In this document: positions 44,416 to 53,340 of the stretch, piece after piece | Layout: every line of letters starts with the position of its first letter | Position numbering within the stretch: the first letter of the stretch is position 1 | DNA from: Carnobacterium gallinarum DSM 4847 | Lineage (GTDB): Bacteria > Bacillota > Bacilli > Lactobacillales > Carnobacteriaceae | Assembly (NCBI RefSeq): GCF_000744375.1 | Contig: NZ_JQLU01000005.1 | Coordinates: forward strand, 1,364,001-1,428,000 | Reading direction: 5' to 3' | Length of the DNA stretch: 64,000 bases | Program-made: the position numbers and the translations under genes | Notes under the pieces: generated by a model | The model's database searches: none | What the model saw: only the letters and a program-made list of their open reading frames with translations | Told to the model about the DNA's origin: nothing

Positions 44416-44686
44416 AATACGGATTTTAAATAAAAAAAATTCACAAATTAGCCAATTTTTCACAAAAAAGCGTGATTTTTAATGTCAAATATTACAACAA
44501 AAAAAACATAAAAATAAGAAACGCGTGTTTTTAATATCCGGTTTGATGAGGCGAACAAGTGTTTCCTAAGTCTGTGTTTAAGCCGTTTATTTAGTTATAA
44601 GTTTGTGAAAAATAATTATCAGAATATTCAGTAAAATTAGTTTTATGTAGAGTAACGTGCGTTTTTTTAAGTGTATGTGTTTAAGC

Positions 44687-44703
44687 TGTAACTTATTTTT
44701 AAC
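44687..44703 (+). promoter_or_regulatory. second WalR-like site
   Basis: Eleven of 12 positions fit the consensus (the second half is TTTAAC). It lies about 95 bp before the LysM/3D gene, closer to where a promoter is needed than the perfect match at 44399. Confidence 0.35.
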
Positions 44704-44797
44704 CTTCTATAGTTTTGAATACTGTAATCTTATTAGAGTTGAGAGACAGCGTTTCTCAAATAAAAATACACTTTAATATTATGGAGGAATCTTGTTC

Positions 44798-45535
44798 ATG
44801 TATTTTAATAAAAATATTTTTAAGATGTTTACATTGTCAATGCTAGTTATATTTAACATCGCCGGTGTGCATGTAAGCAAAACGTATGCAGATGAATTAC
44901 AAAATGGAAATTGGTCAGTAGAAAAAGGGGATACATTATCAGATGTTAGCCTGGCAACTGGAATCTCAATTGAAACAATATATTCATTGAATCCTAAAAT
45001 TGACCCACTTACTTTGCCAATTGGATATGAACTTATACTAAAACAAAGCGCAGAAGAATTAGCTAAAGAAAAGGCTACTAAAGAAAAACAAGTGATGATT
45101 CAAGAACCAGCAGCCCAAGCAGAGGCAGTTGTTGCAGTCAAAAGTGCTGAAGCAGAAGTAGTAGAAGCTCCTGTAGAAGTTCCTGTAGAGGCACCTGTGG
45201 CACCTGAGCCAGTGACTAATGTCATTGGTACATTTGAAGCTACGTATTATACAGCCTTTGACGGTACCCAAATTGGGATTACGGCAAATGGAACGGATGT
45301 ACGTAATGGTGAAACACTTACCCCAGAAGGCTATCGAATTATTGCAGCTGATCCAGCAGTTCTACCGTTAAATACAATAGTACAGATAACAACTGGTAAC
45401 GGTGAAAGTTTTACTGCAAAGGTTTGTGATACTGGTGGAGCAATTAAAGGTCAACGAATTGATATTCTAGTTGGTTCATTATCAGAAGCGATGCAATTAG
45501 GTCGTACACAAGCAGTAATCACGCAAGTTAATTAA
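44798..45535 (+). CDS. secreted LysM and 3D-domain cell-wall protein (YocH-like)
   Basis: A 245-residue protein: signal peptide (cleavage near YAD), one LysM domain (about 38-82, WSVEKGDTLSDVS ... IGYEL), an Ala/Glu/Val/Pro linker (about 85-145) and a C-terminal 3D domain (about 150-245) with its three aspartates in ITANGTDV, AKVCDTGG and RIDI. LysM binds peptidoglycan. 3D domains resemble the lytic transglycosylase fold of MltA, so a muralytic role is likely. GGAGGA lies 10 nt before the ATG; a TTG at 44792 is the alternative start. WalR-like sites lie upstream in a gap of almost 700 bp. Confidence 0.8.
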   Translation: MYFNKNIFKMFTLSMLVIFNIAGVHVSKTYADELQNGNWSVEKGDTLSDVSLATGISIETIYSLNPKIDPLTLPIGYELILKQSAEELAKEKATKEKQVMIQEPAAQAEAVVAVKSAEAEVVEAPVEVPVEAPVAPEPVTNVIGTFEATYYTAFDGTQIGITANGTDVRNGETLTPEGYRIIAADPAVLPLNTIVQITTGNGESFTAKVCDTGGAIKGQRIDILVGSLSEAMQLGRTQAVITQVN

Positions 45536-45545
45536 ATAAAAAAGA

Positions 45546-45594
45546 AGTCCGTATCTAAAAGCTGATGTCAGAGCTGTTAGATACGGATTTTTTT
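45546..45594. terminator. bidirectional terminator
   Basis: TCCGTATCTAA pairs with TTAGATACGGA, with an inner AGCT/AGCT pair, followed by seven Ts. It separates two convergent genes. Confidence 0.8.
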
Positions 45595-45603
45595 AGTAGT
45601 TTA

Positions 45604-46746
45604 TTAAAAAACAATTAGTTTATTTTTGCCAGTACGCTTCGCTTCATATAATGCTCGATCTGCTCGAGAATAGATTGCTGTACTTCCTTCGTAGTTGTGG
45701 CTGTCCACGGTGTGATTGAATGCAGTCAATCCAATAGAGGTGGTAATTCCAATCTGCTGTTCATCCGTAGTATGAAATGTACTTTGGCTTAAACGATGCC
45801 GGAAACTCTCTAGTTGCTTCGTTGTTTCTTCCACGGAAAGAAAACTAATATAGGCAAATTCTTCCCCACCAATTCGATAGATTTCACCCTTTTCAGATAA
45901 TAACTCTTGCCGCAATATTCTTGAAAAATAGTTTAAAACGAGATCACCAGTATGATGTCCATAACGATCATTAATTATCTTAAAATTATCAATATCCATG
46001 ATAGCTAGACAAAACGTACTTGTTTTATTTTGAAAAGCAATATTTAGATCATTGATAAACATACGACGGTTATATAATGTTGTTAAGTGGTCAGTAACAG
46101 ATCCGGTTCGATACAGCGTCATGGTTGATTCCAGAGAAACAGCCATATTAACAATCAGAACAGTTACTAAAAAAATAAGATTGAAAATAATAAAATAAAT
46201 AGCAAGATTGATTAATTTTTGCTTTTGTAAAATAGGGAAAAAATAAATTGAAAAAATGCTAATTCGAGTAATAAAAAAAACAACGATAAAATAAAAAATA
46301 GAGCTTTTTAGAGAAAGGCTATTCTTCTTAATTAGAATACAGACAAGTAAAAGAAAAACAGTCAAAAGAGCGTTGTTGAGATATTTAATGAGATCGTTAC
46401 CATCAGCTAGAATATATTCCAATGTTTTTCCAACGATTAAAACACCTGTTACAATTTCACCTAAGTAAATACTGCCATAAATGACTGAAAAAAAGATTGC
46501 AACATAGCGCATATCAATATTAATGGCGGAAGAAACTATAATTTGATTACTGGATAAAACAAGTGCTGAACTACCAATAAAAATTCCAAATAATCCAGTT
46601 TTAATATAGGTAAGAGATTGTGAATCTGTTGATTTGGTTGTGAAATTTTTTCTATTTGTGTTTTTAATGCCTAAAAAATAACAGCTCAAAGCTGTACTTA
46701 CAATTAAAGAAAAATTAATAATGATTTGATTTAAGATAGATAACAT
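45604..46746 (-). CDS. membrane diguanylate cyclase with LytS-YhcK-type sensor
   Basis: A 380-residue protein. The N-terminal 205 residues hold five or six hydrophobic helices with DMRYVAIFFSVIYGSIYLGE, typical of the 5TMR LytS-YhcK sensor. A GGDEF domain (about 215-380) follows with DHLTTLYNRR, DIDNFKIINDRYGH and the active-site GGEEF. It should make cyclic di-GMP from two GTP. An RxxD inhibitory site is not obvious. AGGAG lies 11 nt before the ATG at 46746; an in-frame TTG (46782) is less likely. It stands alone. A possible TG-extended -10 (TATACT, minus strand) lies at 46818-46823. Confidence 0.85.
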   Translation of the reverse strand: MLSILNQIIINFSLIVSTALSCYFLGIKNTNRKNFTTKSTDSQSLTYIKTGLFGIFIGSSALVLSSNQIIVSSAINIDMRYVAIFFSVIYGSIYLGEIVTGVLIVGKTLEYILADGNDLIKYLNNALLTVFLLLVCILIKKNSLSLKSSIFYFIVVFFITRISIFSIYFFPILQKQKLINLAIYFIIFNLIFLVTVLIVNMAVSLESTMTLYRTGSVTDHLTTLYNRRMFINDLNIAFQNKTSTFCLAIMDIDNFKIINDRYGHHTGDLVLNYFSRILRQELLSEKGEIYRIGGEEFAYISFLSVEETTKQLESFRHRLSQSTFHTTDEQQIGITTSIGLTAFNHTVDSHNYEGSTAIYSRADRALYEAKRTGKNKLIVF

Positions 46747-47014
46747 ACTAGAATTCACTCCTAAAAATGATAGTTTGTACAAAACTAAACGCTATGTATA
46801 ATAAGAGTTTTCATCTTAGTATAGCACAATAAAAAATGAAAAAAAGATTAAAATAACAAAAACAACATTTTATATTAATTAGAAATGTAAAATAGAGACA
46901 ATATAGTGTATATATTTGTGATTTATTTTTCAAAATAGCAAGCAATTGTAACGATTTTAAGTATAGATAATAAGAAGAAATTTTTTGAAATGTTAGAATG
47001 AATGAAACTAAAAG
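46747..47014. other. divergent intergenic region, diguanylate cyclase / CNNM gene
   Basis: AT-rich; it contains only the predicted promoters of the two flanking genes. Confidence 0.4.
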
Positions 47015-47041
47015 TTGAATTGGATACGGATATGCTATAAT
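47015..47041 (+). promoter_or_regulatory. promoter of the CNNM/CBS gene
   Basis: TTGAAT (47015-47020) is followed after 15 bp by a perfect TATAAT (47036-47041) with TGC before it, so the extended -10 can compensate for the short spacer. Confidence 0.5.
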
Positions 47042-47058
47042 AGAACTAAGAAAAATTT

Positions 47059-47084
47059 GGAGGTGTGGGTTTCTACCCAGTATG
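47059..47084 (+). promoter_or_regulatory. ribosome site separated from its ATG by a small hairpin
   Basis: GGAGG (47059-47063) is 18 nt from the ATG at 47082, too far for normal initiation. The spacer holds TGGGT (47066-47070), TTCT and ACCCA (47075-47079). Folding this hairpin leaves about 4 nt between the two, so the stem may bring the site into position. Confidence 0.5.
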
Positions 47085-48395
47085 ATAATTGTTATTAGTT
47101 TTTTTATCATTTTTTTATTAATTGCAGCAACGGCTTTATTTGTAGCTGCTGAATTTGCCCTAGTAAAAATAAGAGCAAGTCGTTTAGAACAGATGGTTAC
47201 GGAAGAAGTAAAAAATGCGCATTTAGCAAAACGGGTTCATGAACATCTGGATGCCTACCTATCGGCCTGTCAATTAGGGATTACGTTGACTTCATTAGCT
47301 TTAGGTTGGATTGGAGAATCAACTGTTGAGGCAGCGATTCACCCGGTTTTTGTTTGGCTGAATGTACCAGAAGCACCCACTAAAATCATAGCTTTTGCGA
47401 TTGCTTTTTCAATTATTACATTCTTTCATGTAGTAGTGGGTGAATTAGTACCAAAATCTTTTGCTATCGCTAAAACAGAAGGGGTTGTCTTGGCGATTGT
47501 TAAGCCATTGCATTTATTTTATAAAATTATGTACCCATTTATTTGGGCATTAAATAGTTCAGCTGCAGGTGTTTCAAGAATGTTAGGCTTTGAATTTGCT
47601 GGTGAGGGTGATGAAGCCCATAGTGAAGAAGAGCTTCGTTTAATTGCTTCTGAAAGTTACAAACATGGGGATATTAATCAATCGGAGTTACTATATCTAA
47701 ATCGAATTTTTGATTTTGACAATCGCTTAGCCAATGAGGTCATGATTCCTCGTCAAGAAATGGTTGTCATGCGCGCAGATATGACGGTTGCTGAGGCAGC
47801 TGAGTTATCGTTAGATGAGCAATTTACTCGTTATCCTGTCATGAAAGATTCTAAAGATGATATTATTGGCGTGATTAATTCACGTGATTTATTCAATGTT
47901 TTTGTTAGAAAAACATTAGCACCAACAGATTCAATTGAGTCTTTGATTCAGCCTATTTTACAAGTGATTGAAACGGTTCCGATTAGCGATCTATTAGAGA
48001 AGATGCAAAGCGAGCAACGTCATTTAGCAATCTTGCTAGATGAGTACGGTGGAACAGAAGGCTTAGTTACTGCAGAAGATATTTTAGAAGAAATCGTTGG
48101 TGAGATTAGAGATGAATTTGATGATGATGAAGTTCCCGACGTTCAAAAAACTAGTGCTACAAGCTATCTTGTTTCAGGTAAGGTCTTATTAGAAACAGTT
48201 GAAAAGCTAACAGGAGTAAAATTTGAAGAAGATACAAGTATTAATACAATTGGTGGATGGGTTTTGAATCAGAAATACGATGTGGTTCAAGGAGATCAAT
48301 TTGACTATGAGAATGTGCAAATAAAAGTCATTAAATTGGATCAACATACAGTACAAACACTAGAAATTAAGCTAAATACTATAACAAATGAATAA
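47082..48395 (+). CDS. CNNM/CBS-domain transporter (HlyC/CorC family)
   Basis: A 437-residue protein. The N-terminal DUF21/CNNM region (1 to about 190) has four hydrophobic segments and the GELVPKSFAI motif; two CBS domains follow (about 205-335, IPRQEMVVM ... LLDEYGGTEGLVT), then a CorC/HlyC C-terminal domain (about 345-435, ASTSINTIGGWVL-like). Family members export or regulate Mg2+/Co2+ or Na+, and the CBS pair usually binds Mg-ATP. The old name 'hemolysin' is misleading. It is monocistronic with a strong terminator and has an unusual ribosome-site layout. Confidence 0.85.
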   Translation: MIIVISFFIIFLLIAATALFVAAEFALVKIRASRLEQMVTEEVKNAHLAKRVHEHLDAYLSACQLGITLTSLALGWIGESTVEAAIHPVFVWLNVPEAPTKIIAFAIAFSIITFFHVVVGELVPKSFAIAKTEGVVLAIVKPLHLFYKIMYPFIWALNSSAAGVSRMLGFEFAGEGDEAHSEEELRLIASESYKHGDINQSELLYLNRIFDFDNRLANEVMIPRQEMVVMRADMTVAEAAELSLDEQFTRYPVMKDSKDDIIGVINSRDLFNVFVRKTLAPTDSIESLIQPILQVIETVPISDLLEKMQSEQRHLAILLDEYGGTEGLVTAEDILEEIVGEIRDEFDDDEVPDVQKTSATSYLVSGKVLLETVEKLTGVKFEEDTSINTIGGWVLNQKYDVVQGDQFDYENVQIKVIKLDQHTVQTLEIKLNTITNE

Positions 48396-48407
48396 TATAA
48401 TATTTAA

Positions 48408-48452
48408 AGTATGAGATAAAATTGTTTTTTAATTTTATCTCATACTTTTTTT
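48408..48452 (+). terminator. 16-bp perfect terminator hairpin
   Basis: AGTATGAGATAAAATT pairs exactly with AATTTTATCTCATACT around GTTTTTT, followed by a T-run. Confidence 0.9.
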
Positions 48453-48623
48453 GAATAACAAATATCAACATTTGTAAAATTATATATAACAAAAAATTTA
48501 CTTTAAAATTCAAAATGATGAGAAATAATAAAAAAAATGGAAAAGTATATCTGTGGTAGTATGTTAGTGAATAAAGAAACGCTAATTATTATAGCGTTTT
48601 TACAAAAAAAGGGAGAGATGATT

Positions 48624-51053
48624 ATGTTTGAAAGAATTAAAGTATTAATACTGTCATTTGTTTTTATGTTGTTTTTAGTTGGAGGAGGACACCTAGTTCA
48701 GGCTGGAGATACAGTTAATCCATCAGAATATGTACCAGCAGTGAATCTGATAACAACAGAGGGAGAAGCTGTTGATTTACCAAAAAAGGTGAATGTCTCA
48801 GATGCCAATTATAATCTAAGTTTAGAAAATGTTACTTGGGAATCAATGGATTCTGTTATTTTTAATCAAGCAGGAACATATGAGGTTAACGGGATAACTG
48901 CGAGCCAAAAGAAAGCAACTACTTATATAACGGTCTATTCTAAAGAACAAACAATTAATATATCCGCAATTGGTGATAGTATTACGTATGGCATGAACGT
49001 TGAAAATGTTGGGATTAATTCTTATCCAAAACAGTTGAATTACCGTTTAGGCAATCAATACAATGTAGTTAATTTTGGGAATTCTGGCAAAACTTTATTG
49101 GAGACCGGAGATGATCCATATATTCGTACAGGAGAATATACTCGTAGTTTAGTTTCTAATCCTAATGTTGTTGTGATTCAATTAGGTACAAACGATAGTA
49201 AATATTTCAATTTTGCCAAAATTGATAACTATATAGAAGATTACCTGAAGTTAGTGAAGAACTATCAAAATTTACCAACTAAGCCAATTATTTATATTTC
49301 TTTACCACCGAAAGCATTTAGTAGTGCATATAGTATTAGTCAGCAAAATATAGAACAAATTTTACCTAAAATTGTTGAAGTTTCACAAAAAGCGGATCTA
49401 CCTGTATCGATTATTGACAATCAAAGCGCAACATTAGAAGCATCTAGCTTAATTCCTGATGGCGTACATCCGAATGCTAAAGGTGCAGCATTAATTGCAA
49501 ATAATGTTTACCATACACTTAAAGGTGAACCGAGAGAATTGACTGGAAAAACGGCTGTAACAGAATACGGAAGAACGTATGGTGCTATTAATAGTCAAGA
49601 AATAACTGGTGGGAAAAATCTTTATCTTTCTGGAATGGCGCATAACAGTTGGGTATCATATGAAAATGTGAATTTAGATGCTAATCTTGGAGCAATCCAA
49701 CTTTTTGCAGCAGTCCCATATGCTGAAACAAAAGTTACAGTTCGTTTAGATAGTGCAACTGGTCCGATTATCGGTGAACAGATGCTAACTCAAACAGCCA
49801 ATAATTCAACTTGGAATTTCCATACAATTCCTGTTGAAAAAGCAACAGGAAATCATACCGTTTACTTTACATTTACGAATGAAAAAGTAACAGATATGAA
49901 TTATGAATTAGTTCGTTTAAGTGGAATTGATTTTAATTATGATCCGGAAAAACCAGTTGAAGCTGCATCAGCTGCAGAATTGGAAGCATTATTGGCATCA
50001 GGTTTGACGAATATTAAATTAATTGGGAATATTACATTAACTAAAAATTTGTTTCTTAATGCAGATACACGTATTGATTTAAATGGCTTTCTATTAAATG
50101 CAGATAATTACTACCTAACTAAAAATGAAAGTATCAATATGCGCACGAATTTGACTATTTTCAATGGCTCAGTCACTGGTAGAAATAGCTATGGGGCAAT
50201 TTTTATTAATGATTCAGAAAACCTGAATTATGGGATGACTATTGAGATTAGCGATGTGAATTTTAATGGTGTTTTATTTATTCGGAATAATGTAAAAGAT
50301 GCAGATGTAACATTTGATGGTCATAATGAAGTCAGAACAACGACTGGAAGCAATGTTTATGCTAGAAATATCACAATTAAAGCGGGTGCATATTACTATG
50401 GATCAACGGAGGGCGGCGGTTCATCTAATGAAAGTGGTTCAACCGTTTTCACTCTAGGAACTTCACAAACAGATAAACTTTTAACAATTGAACATGATGC
50501 AAAAGTTGAGCTTTATCCTGGCAATAGTGGGACTGGTTATGGTCAAAATGCAGTTTATGGTTTCTCTAAAATTAGTGTTGGTGAGAATGCAACATTCATT
50601 GCTAAAGGCGAGCGTCCAATGCTACGTACGGAATATACTGTGACAAATGCTCAAGTAATAGGGCAAGCAGGTTCAACAGTAGACTTACAAACAAACGATG
50701 CTGTGGAAGGAATTTCTTTCTCTTATGGAATTGACTACACTTTTAATCAGATGAAATACTTGAATTTAGAAAGCAAACAGATAAATAAATATTCATTTAT
50801 GTATGCCTATAGAACGAGTTCAATCCAAATAATTGGGAATGACAGTGTCATGTCTGTTTGGAATAAAAATCAAAATAGTAGTGTAACAGAGCCTAACGCA
50901 AGCTGGATATTTAATAATTTTACGTTATCGAACTTTACCAATAGTAACAATATGGGAACCGTCTCATCGGATTCAGACGTATTAAAGAATCAATTTGCTA
51001 CAATTAATAATTATAACCGTATTTTAGTAGAATCTGCTAATCCTTCAAAATAA
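48624..51053 (+). CDS. secreted SGNH/GDSL esterase fused to an adhesin-type beta-helix domain
   Basis: An 809-residue protein. GGGAGAG lies 7 nt before the ATG at 48624; an in-frame extension to 48537 has no site. After a signal peptide (cleavage near VQA/G) there is an Ig-like segment (to about 108). An SGNH hydrolase domain follows with Ser119 (IGDSITYG), Asn190 (LGTND), Asp279 and His282 (PDGVHPN). A carbohydrate-binding-like beta module (about 310-440) and a beta-helix domain (about 445-809) complete it. The last domain resembles the adhesin domain at 19585 (DLNGFLL, VWNKNQN, FATINNYNRI). It has no WxL, LPxTG or LysM anchor. Probably de-acylates a surface or host glycan; substrate unknown. 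Confidence 0.8.
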   Translation: MFERIKVLILSFVFMLFLVGGGHLVQAGDTVNPSEYVPAVNLITTEGEAVDLPKKVNVSDANYNLSLENVTWESMDSVIFNQAGTYEVNGITASQKKATTYITVYSKEQTINISAIGDSITYGMNVENVGINSYPKQLNYRLGNQYNVVNFGNSGKTLLETGDDPYIRTGEYTRSLVSNPNVVVIQLGTNDSKYFNFAKIDNYIEDYLKLVKNYQNLPTKPIIYISLPPKAFSSAYSISQQNIEQILPKIVEVSQKADLPVSIIDNQSATLEASSLIPDGVHPNAKGAALIANNVYHTLKGEPRELTGKTAVTEYGRTYGAINSQEITGGKNLYLSGMAHNSWVSYENVNLDANLGAIQLFAAVPYAETKVTVRLDSATGPIIGEQMLTQTANNSTWNFHTIPVEKATGNHTVYFTFTNEKVTDMNYELVRLSGIDFNYDPEKPVEAASAAELEALLASGLTNIKLIGNITLTKNLFLNADTRIDLNGFLLNADNYYLTKNESINMRTNLTIFNGSVTGRNSYGAIFINDSENLNYGMTIEISDVNFNGVLFIRNNVKDADVTFDGHNEVRTTTGSNVYARNITIKAGAYYYGSTEGGGSSNESGSTVFTLGTSQTDKLLTIEHDAKVELYPGNSGTGYGQNAVYGFSKISVGENATFIAKGERPMLRTEYTVTNAQVIGQAGSTVDLQTNDAVEGISFSYGIDYTFNQMKYLNLESKQINKYSFMYAYRTSSIQIIGNDSVMSVWNKNQNSSVTEPNASWIFNNFTLSNFTNSNNMGTVSSDSDVLKNQFATINNYNRILVESANPSK

Positions 51054-51071
51054 TTAAATTTAAATAACACT

Positions 51072-51104
51072 GACCTCCAAAACTAGCTTTTGGAGGTCTC
51101 TTTA
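51072..51104. terminator. bidirectional terminator
   Basis: GACCTCCAAAA pairs with TTTTGGAGGTC around CTAGC. It lies between convergent esterase and glycosylase genes. Confidence 0.75.
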
Positions 51105-51126
51105 TATTGCGATAAATTAAGTTGGT

Positions 51127-52026
51127 TTAATAAAGCAAACGCCAGAGATAAAATGTTGCGTAGGCTTCCCAATTTGTCCAAGCTTTAGCGTAATGAAGAA
51201 TAGTTGTTTTAGTAGGCTTATCAGGCAAATTTAGACTAAATTTAATCGCATTTATAAGGCCGATATCATCAACTGGAAAGGCATTTGGGAAACGCAGACA
51301 CCGCATTAAAACATAATTAGCAGTCCAAGGTCCAATGCCACGAATCTTAATCAAATTTCTTTCACAGGATTGGAAATCAGCAAGACTTAAAAGTTTTTCT
51401 TTTGATAATTCTCCTGAAGCAATCAGATTTGCAACACCAATTAGATAGTCACTTTTTCGACTAGATAGCTGTAATGAAGCCAAGTCAGAAGGGAGCAATT
51501 TTGCAATTTTTTCAGCAGTTGGAAAGGCCCAATAGAGTTGCCCACCAAAGTTTAACGAAGTCCCATATTGTTGAATAAATCGTTGTTTTAATGTGTACGC
51601 AAAGGTTAAATTAATTTGCTGTCCAATTATACCCCAAGCCAAGGCTTCAAATAAATCAGGAATACCAATCAATCGTAACCCATAAAATCTCTCAGTAGGT
51701 TCTTGAAGCAAAGTGTCCTGTTTTGCCAGAGTGTAAAAGGGAGCTAAATTAGTTTTTAAATCAAACCACTGTTGCAGATAGTCAATAATTTCTGTAGGAT
51801 TTTTTAGTGTCTTCTCTGGATTCAATGAAGTGACTTGTAATAAATGGGCTTCATGATAAGCGATAGCTACTAAGACAGGTCCTGTACTTGTAGGAATTAT
51901 TCTACGAATAGTTTGATTCTCAATACGATATAAGCATTCATTTGTTTCACTCATTAAGTAGGATAAATTGATCTGATAATCAAACTCTTGAGGCAAATGA
52001 ATCTGAATTAATGTGGTTTCTTCCAT
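51127..52026 (-). CDS. AlkA-type DNA-3-methyladenine glycosylase
   Basis: A 299-residue HhH-GPD base-excision repair enzyme. The helix-hairpin-helix is KIRGIGPWTANYVLMR (about residues 230-245), and the catalytic aspartate lies in FPVDDIG (Asp253/254). An N-terminal beta domain (about 1-110) and WGIIGQQINLTFAYTLK fit AlkA rather than the MutY/Nth branch, and no iron-sulphur cysteines are present. It removes alkylated purines. The gene diverges from adaA-adaB across 206 bp, so the three form one alkylation-damage locus, probably co-regulated by the AdaA product. AAGGAG precedes the start. Confidence 0.85.
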   Translation of the reverse strand: MEETTLIQIHLPQEFDYQINLSYLMSETNECLYRIENQTIRRIIPTSTGPVLVAIAYHEAHLLQVTSLNPEKTLKNPTEIIDYLQQWFDLKTNLAPFYTLAKQDTLLQEPTERFYGLRLIGIPDLFEALAWGIIGQQINLTFAYTLKQRFIQQYGTSLNFGGQLYWAFPTAEKIAKLLPSDLASLQLSSRKSDYLIGVANLIASGELSKEKLLSLADFQSCERNLIKIRGIGPWTANYVLMRCLRFPNAFPVDDIGLINAIKFSLNLPDKPTKTTILHYAKAWTNWEAYATFYLWRLLY

Positions 52027-52056
52027 ACACTAAATCTCCTTTGAAAATTTTCTGAG

Positions 52057-52206
52057 GGTGTATCTGAAAACAGTCGCTCGTGTAGTTTTCAGGTATACCT
52101 TAGTCTTAGTATACAAAATTCATCTATGTCGTTTCTTTTCAAATCTTGCTTTTATAGCCGTGCATTCTTTTTTTTAATAGAATTTACAAGTATACTGTTG
52201 GTATAC
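52057..52206. promoter_or_regulatory. divergent alkylation-response regulatory region
   Basis: Four GTATAC hexamers occur as two pairs (52093, 52109; 52190, 52201). Each promoter side carries TATACT as a possible -10 (minus strand about 52108-52113, plus strand 52191-52196), and good -35 boxes are lacking, which suits activator-dependent promoters. A 15-bp inverted repeat with two wobbles (52057-52071 and 52085-52099) could form a hairpin in the glycosylase leader. Confidence 0.4.
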
Positions 52207-52232
52207 AAGTCGTCGTTAAAAGGAGTGATTAA

Positions 52233-52802
52233 GTGGGAAATAATTTGACGGATGAACAATGGCAAGGTGTCATTACTAATAATGCAACATACGATGGTCA
52301 ATTTTTTTATGGCGTCCGAACTACTAAAATATTTTGTCGTCCTTCCTGTAAATCTAGAGCTCCAAAACGTGAAAATGTTGAGTTGTTTCACTCAAAAGAG
52401 GAAGCACTTGCGGCAGGATTTAGAGCATGTAAAAGATGCAAATCTGGCGGAGAAAAAGTTCCAGATGATGAATGGACCTTTCAGATTAAGGCGTATTTAG
52501 AAAACAATTATAACCAGTCAATCACCTTAGAAAAAATTGCGGAAGAATGTCATGGAAGTCAGTATCATCTACATCGAGTATTTAAGCGACAAACAGGAAC
52601 CACACCGTTGGAGTATTTGCATCACATTAGAATTCAACAAGCACAATATTTATTGAAGGAAAGTACGGTTTCCATTTCAAAAATTGCAGAACAGGTAGGA
52701 ATTCCCAATAGTGGACAATTTGCTACATTATTTAAAAAAGTCGTTGGCGAAACACCGAACCACTATCGCCAACGCGTAATTAGAGAGGAGTCAGGTCTAT
52801 GA
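52233..52802 (+). CDS. adaA: AdaA: methylphosphotriester methyltransferase and transcription activator
   Basis: A 189-residue protein. The N-terminal Ada zinc domain (to about 80) has Cys35 and Cys39 (IFCRPSC) and Cys66 and Cys69 (ACKRC). Cys35 is the expected acceptor of the methyl group from DNA phosphotriesters. The C-terminal AraC-type double helix-turn-helix (about 85-183) has ITLEKIAEECHGS and ISKIAEQVGIPNSGQF. When methylated, Ada proteins of this form activate the adaptive-response genes. Its stop overlaps the adaB start (ATGA). AAAGGAG precedes the GTG start. Confidence 0.9.
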   Translation: MGNNLTDEQWQGVITNNATYDGQFFYGVRTTKIFCRPSCKSRAPKRENVELFHSKEEALAAGFRACKRCKSGGEKVPDDEWTFQIKAYLENNYNQSITLEKIAEECHGSQYHLHRVFKRQTGTTPLEYLHHIRIQQAQYLLKESTVSISKIAEQVGIPNSGQFATLFKKVVGETPNHYRQRVIREESGL

Positions 52803-53311
52803 AGCAAGAGAATCAGATTTATTGGGAGCAGCTAACTTTGCCAAAATGGCAATTGATTGTGGCGGCAACAGACACAGGTATTTGTTTTATTGGTAGCAAC
52901 TATGGCGAAATTACAGAACTGGAAAATTGGATAGCACGAAAACGACCCGCTAGCGATTTGATTAGAGAGGCTAGCAAATTAACGCTTTATTTTGAAATGT
53001 TAGCCAACTATTTACAGGGAGAACAACAATCCGTTGATTTACCGTTAGATGTTCAAGGAACAGTTTTTCAAGAAGAGGTTTGGCGTGCGTTGACTGAAAT
53101 TCCATATGGGCAAACGGTAACCTATTCAGAAATTGCTATAAAGATTGAGCGACCAGACGCTGTTCGAGCTGTTGGTACGGCTATCGGAGCCAATCCCGTT
53201 TTGATCTTAATTCCCTGTCATCGTGTATTAGGAAAAAATCGAAAGCTCACAGGCTATCGGGGTGGATTAGCGATGAAAAAAGACTTGTTAGGCTTAGAGA
53301 AAGGCAGTTAA
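52799..53311 (+). CDS. adaB: AdaB: O6-methylguanine-DNA methyltransferase
   Basis: A 170-residue suicide repair protein. The active-site motif IPCHRV places the acceptor at Cys140. FQEEVWRALTEIPYGQTVTYSE and RAVGTAIGANP are the winged-helix and DNA-flipping segments, and YRGGLAMKKDLLGLE is the usual end. It removes methyl groups from O6-methylguanine and O4-methylthymine. It is coupled to adaA by a 4-nt overlap. After its stop come remnants of mobile elements. Confidence 0.9.
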   Translation: MKQENQIYWEQLTLPKWQLIVAATDTGICFIGSNYGEITELENWIARKRPASDLIREASKLTLYFEMLANYLQGEQQSVDLPLDVQGTVFQEEVWRALTEIPYGQTVTYSEIAIKIERPDAVRAVGTAIGANPVLILIPCHRVLGKNRKLTGYRGGLAMKKDLLGLEKGS

Positions 53312-53340
53312 TTAAGCGAAAAGGATAAGAATACTGTATC

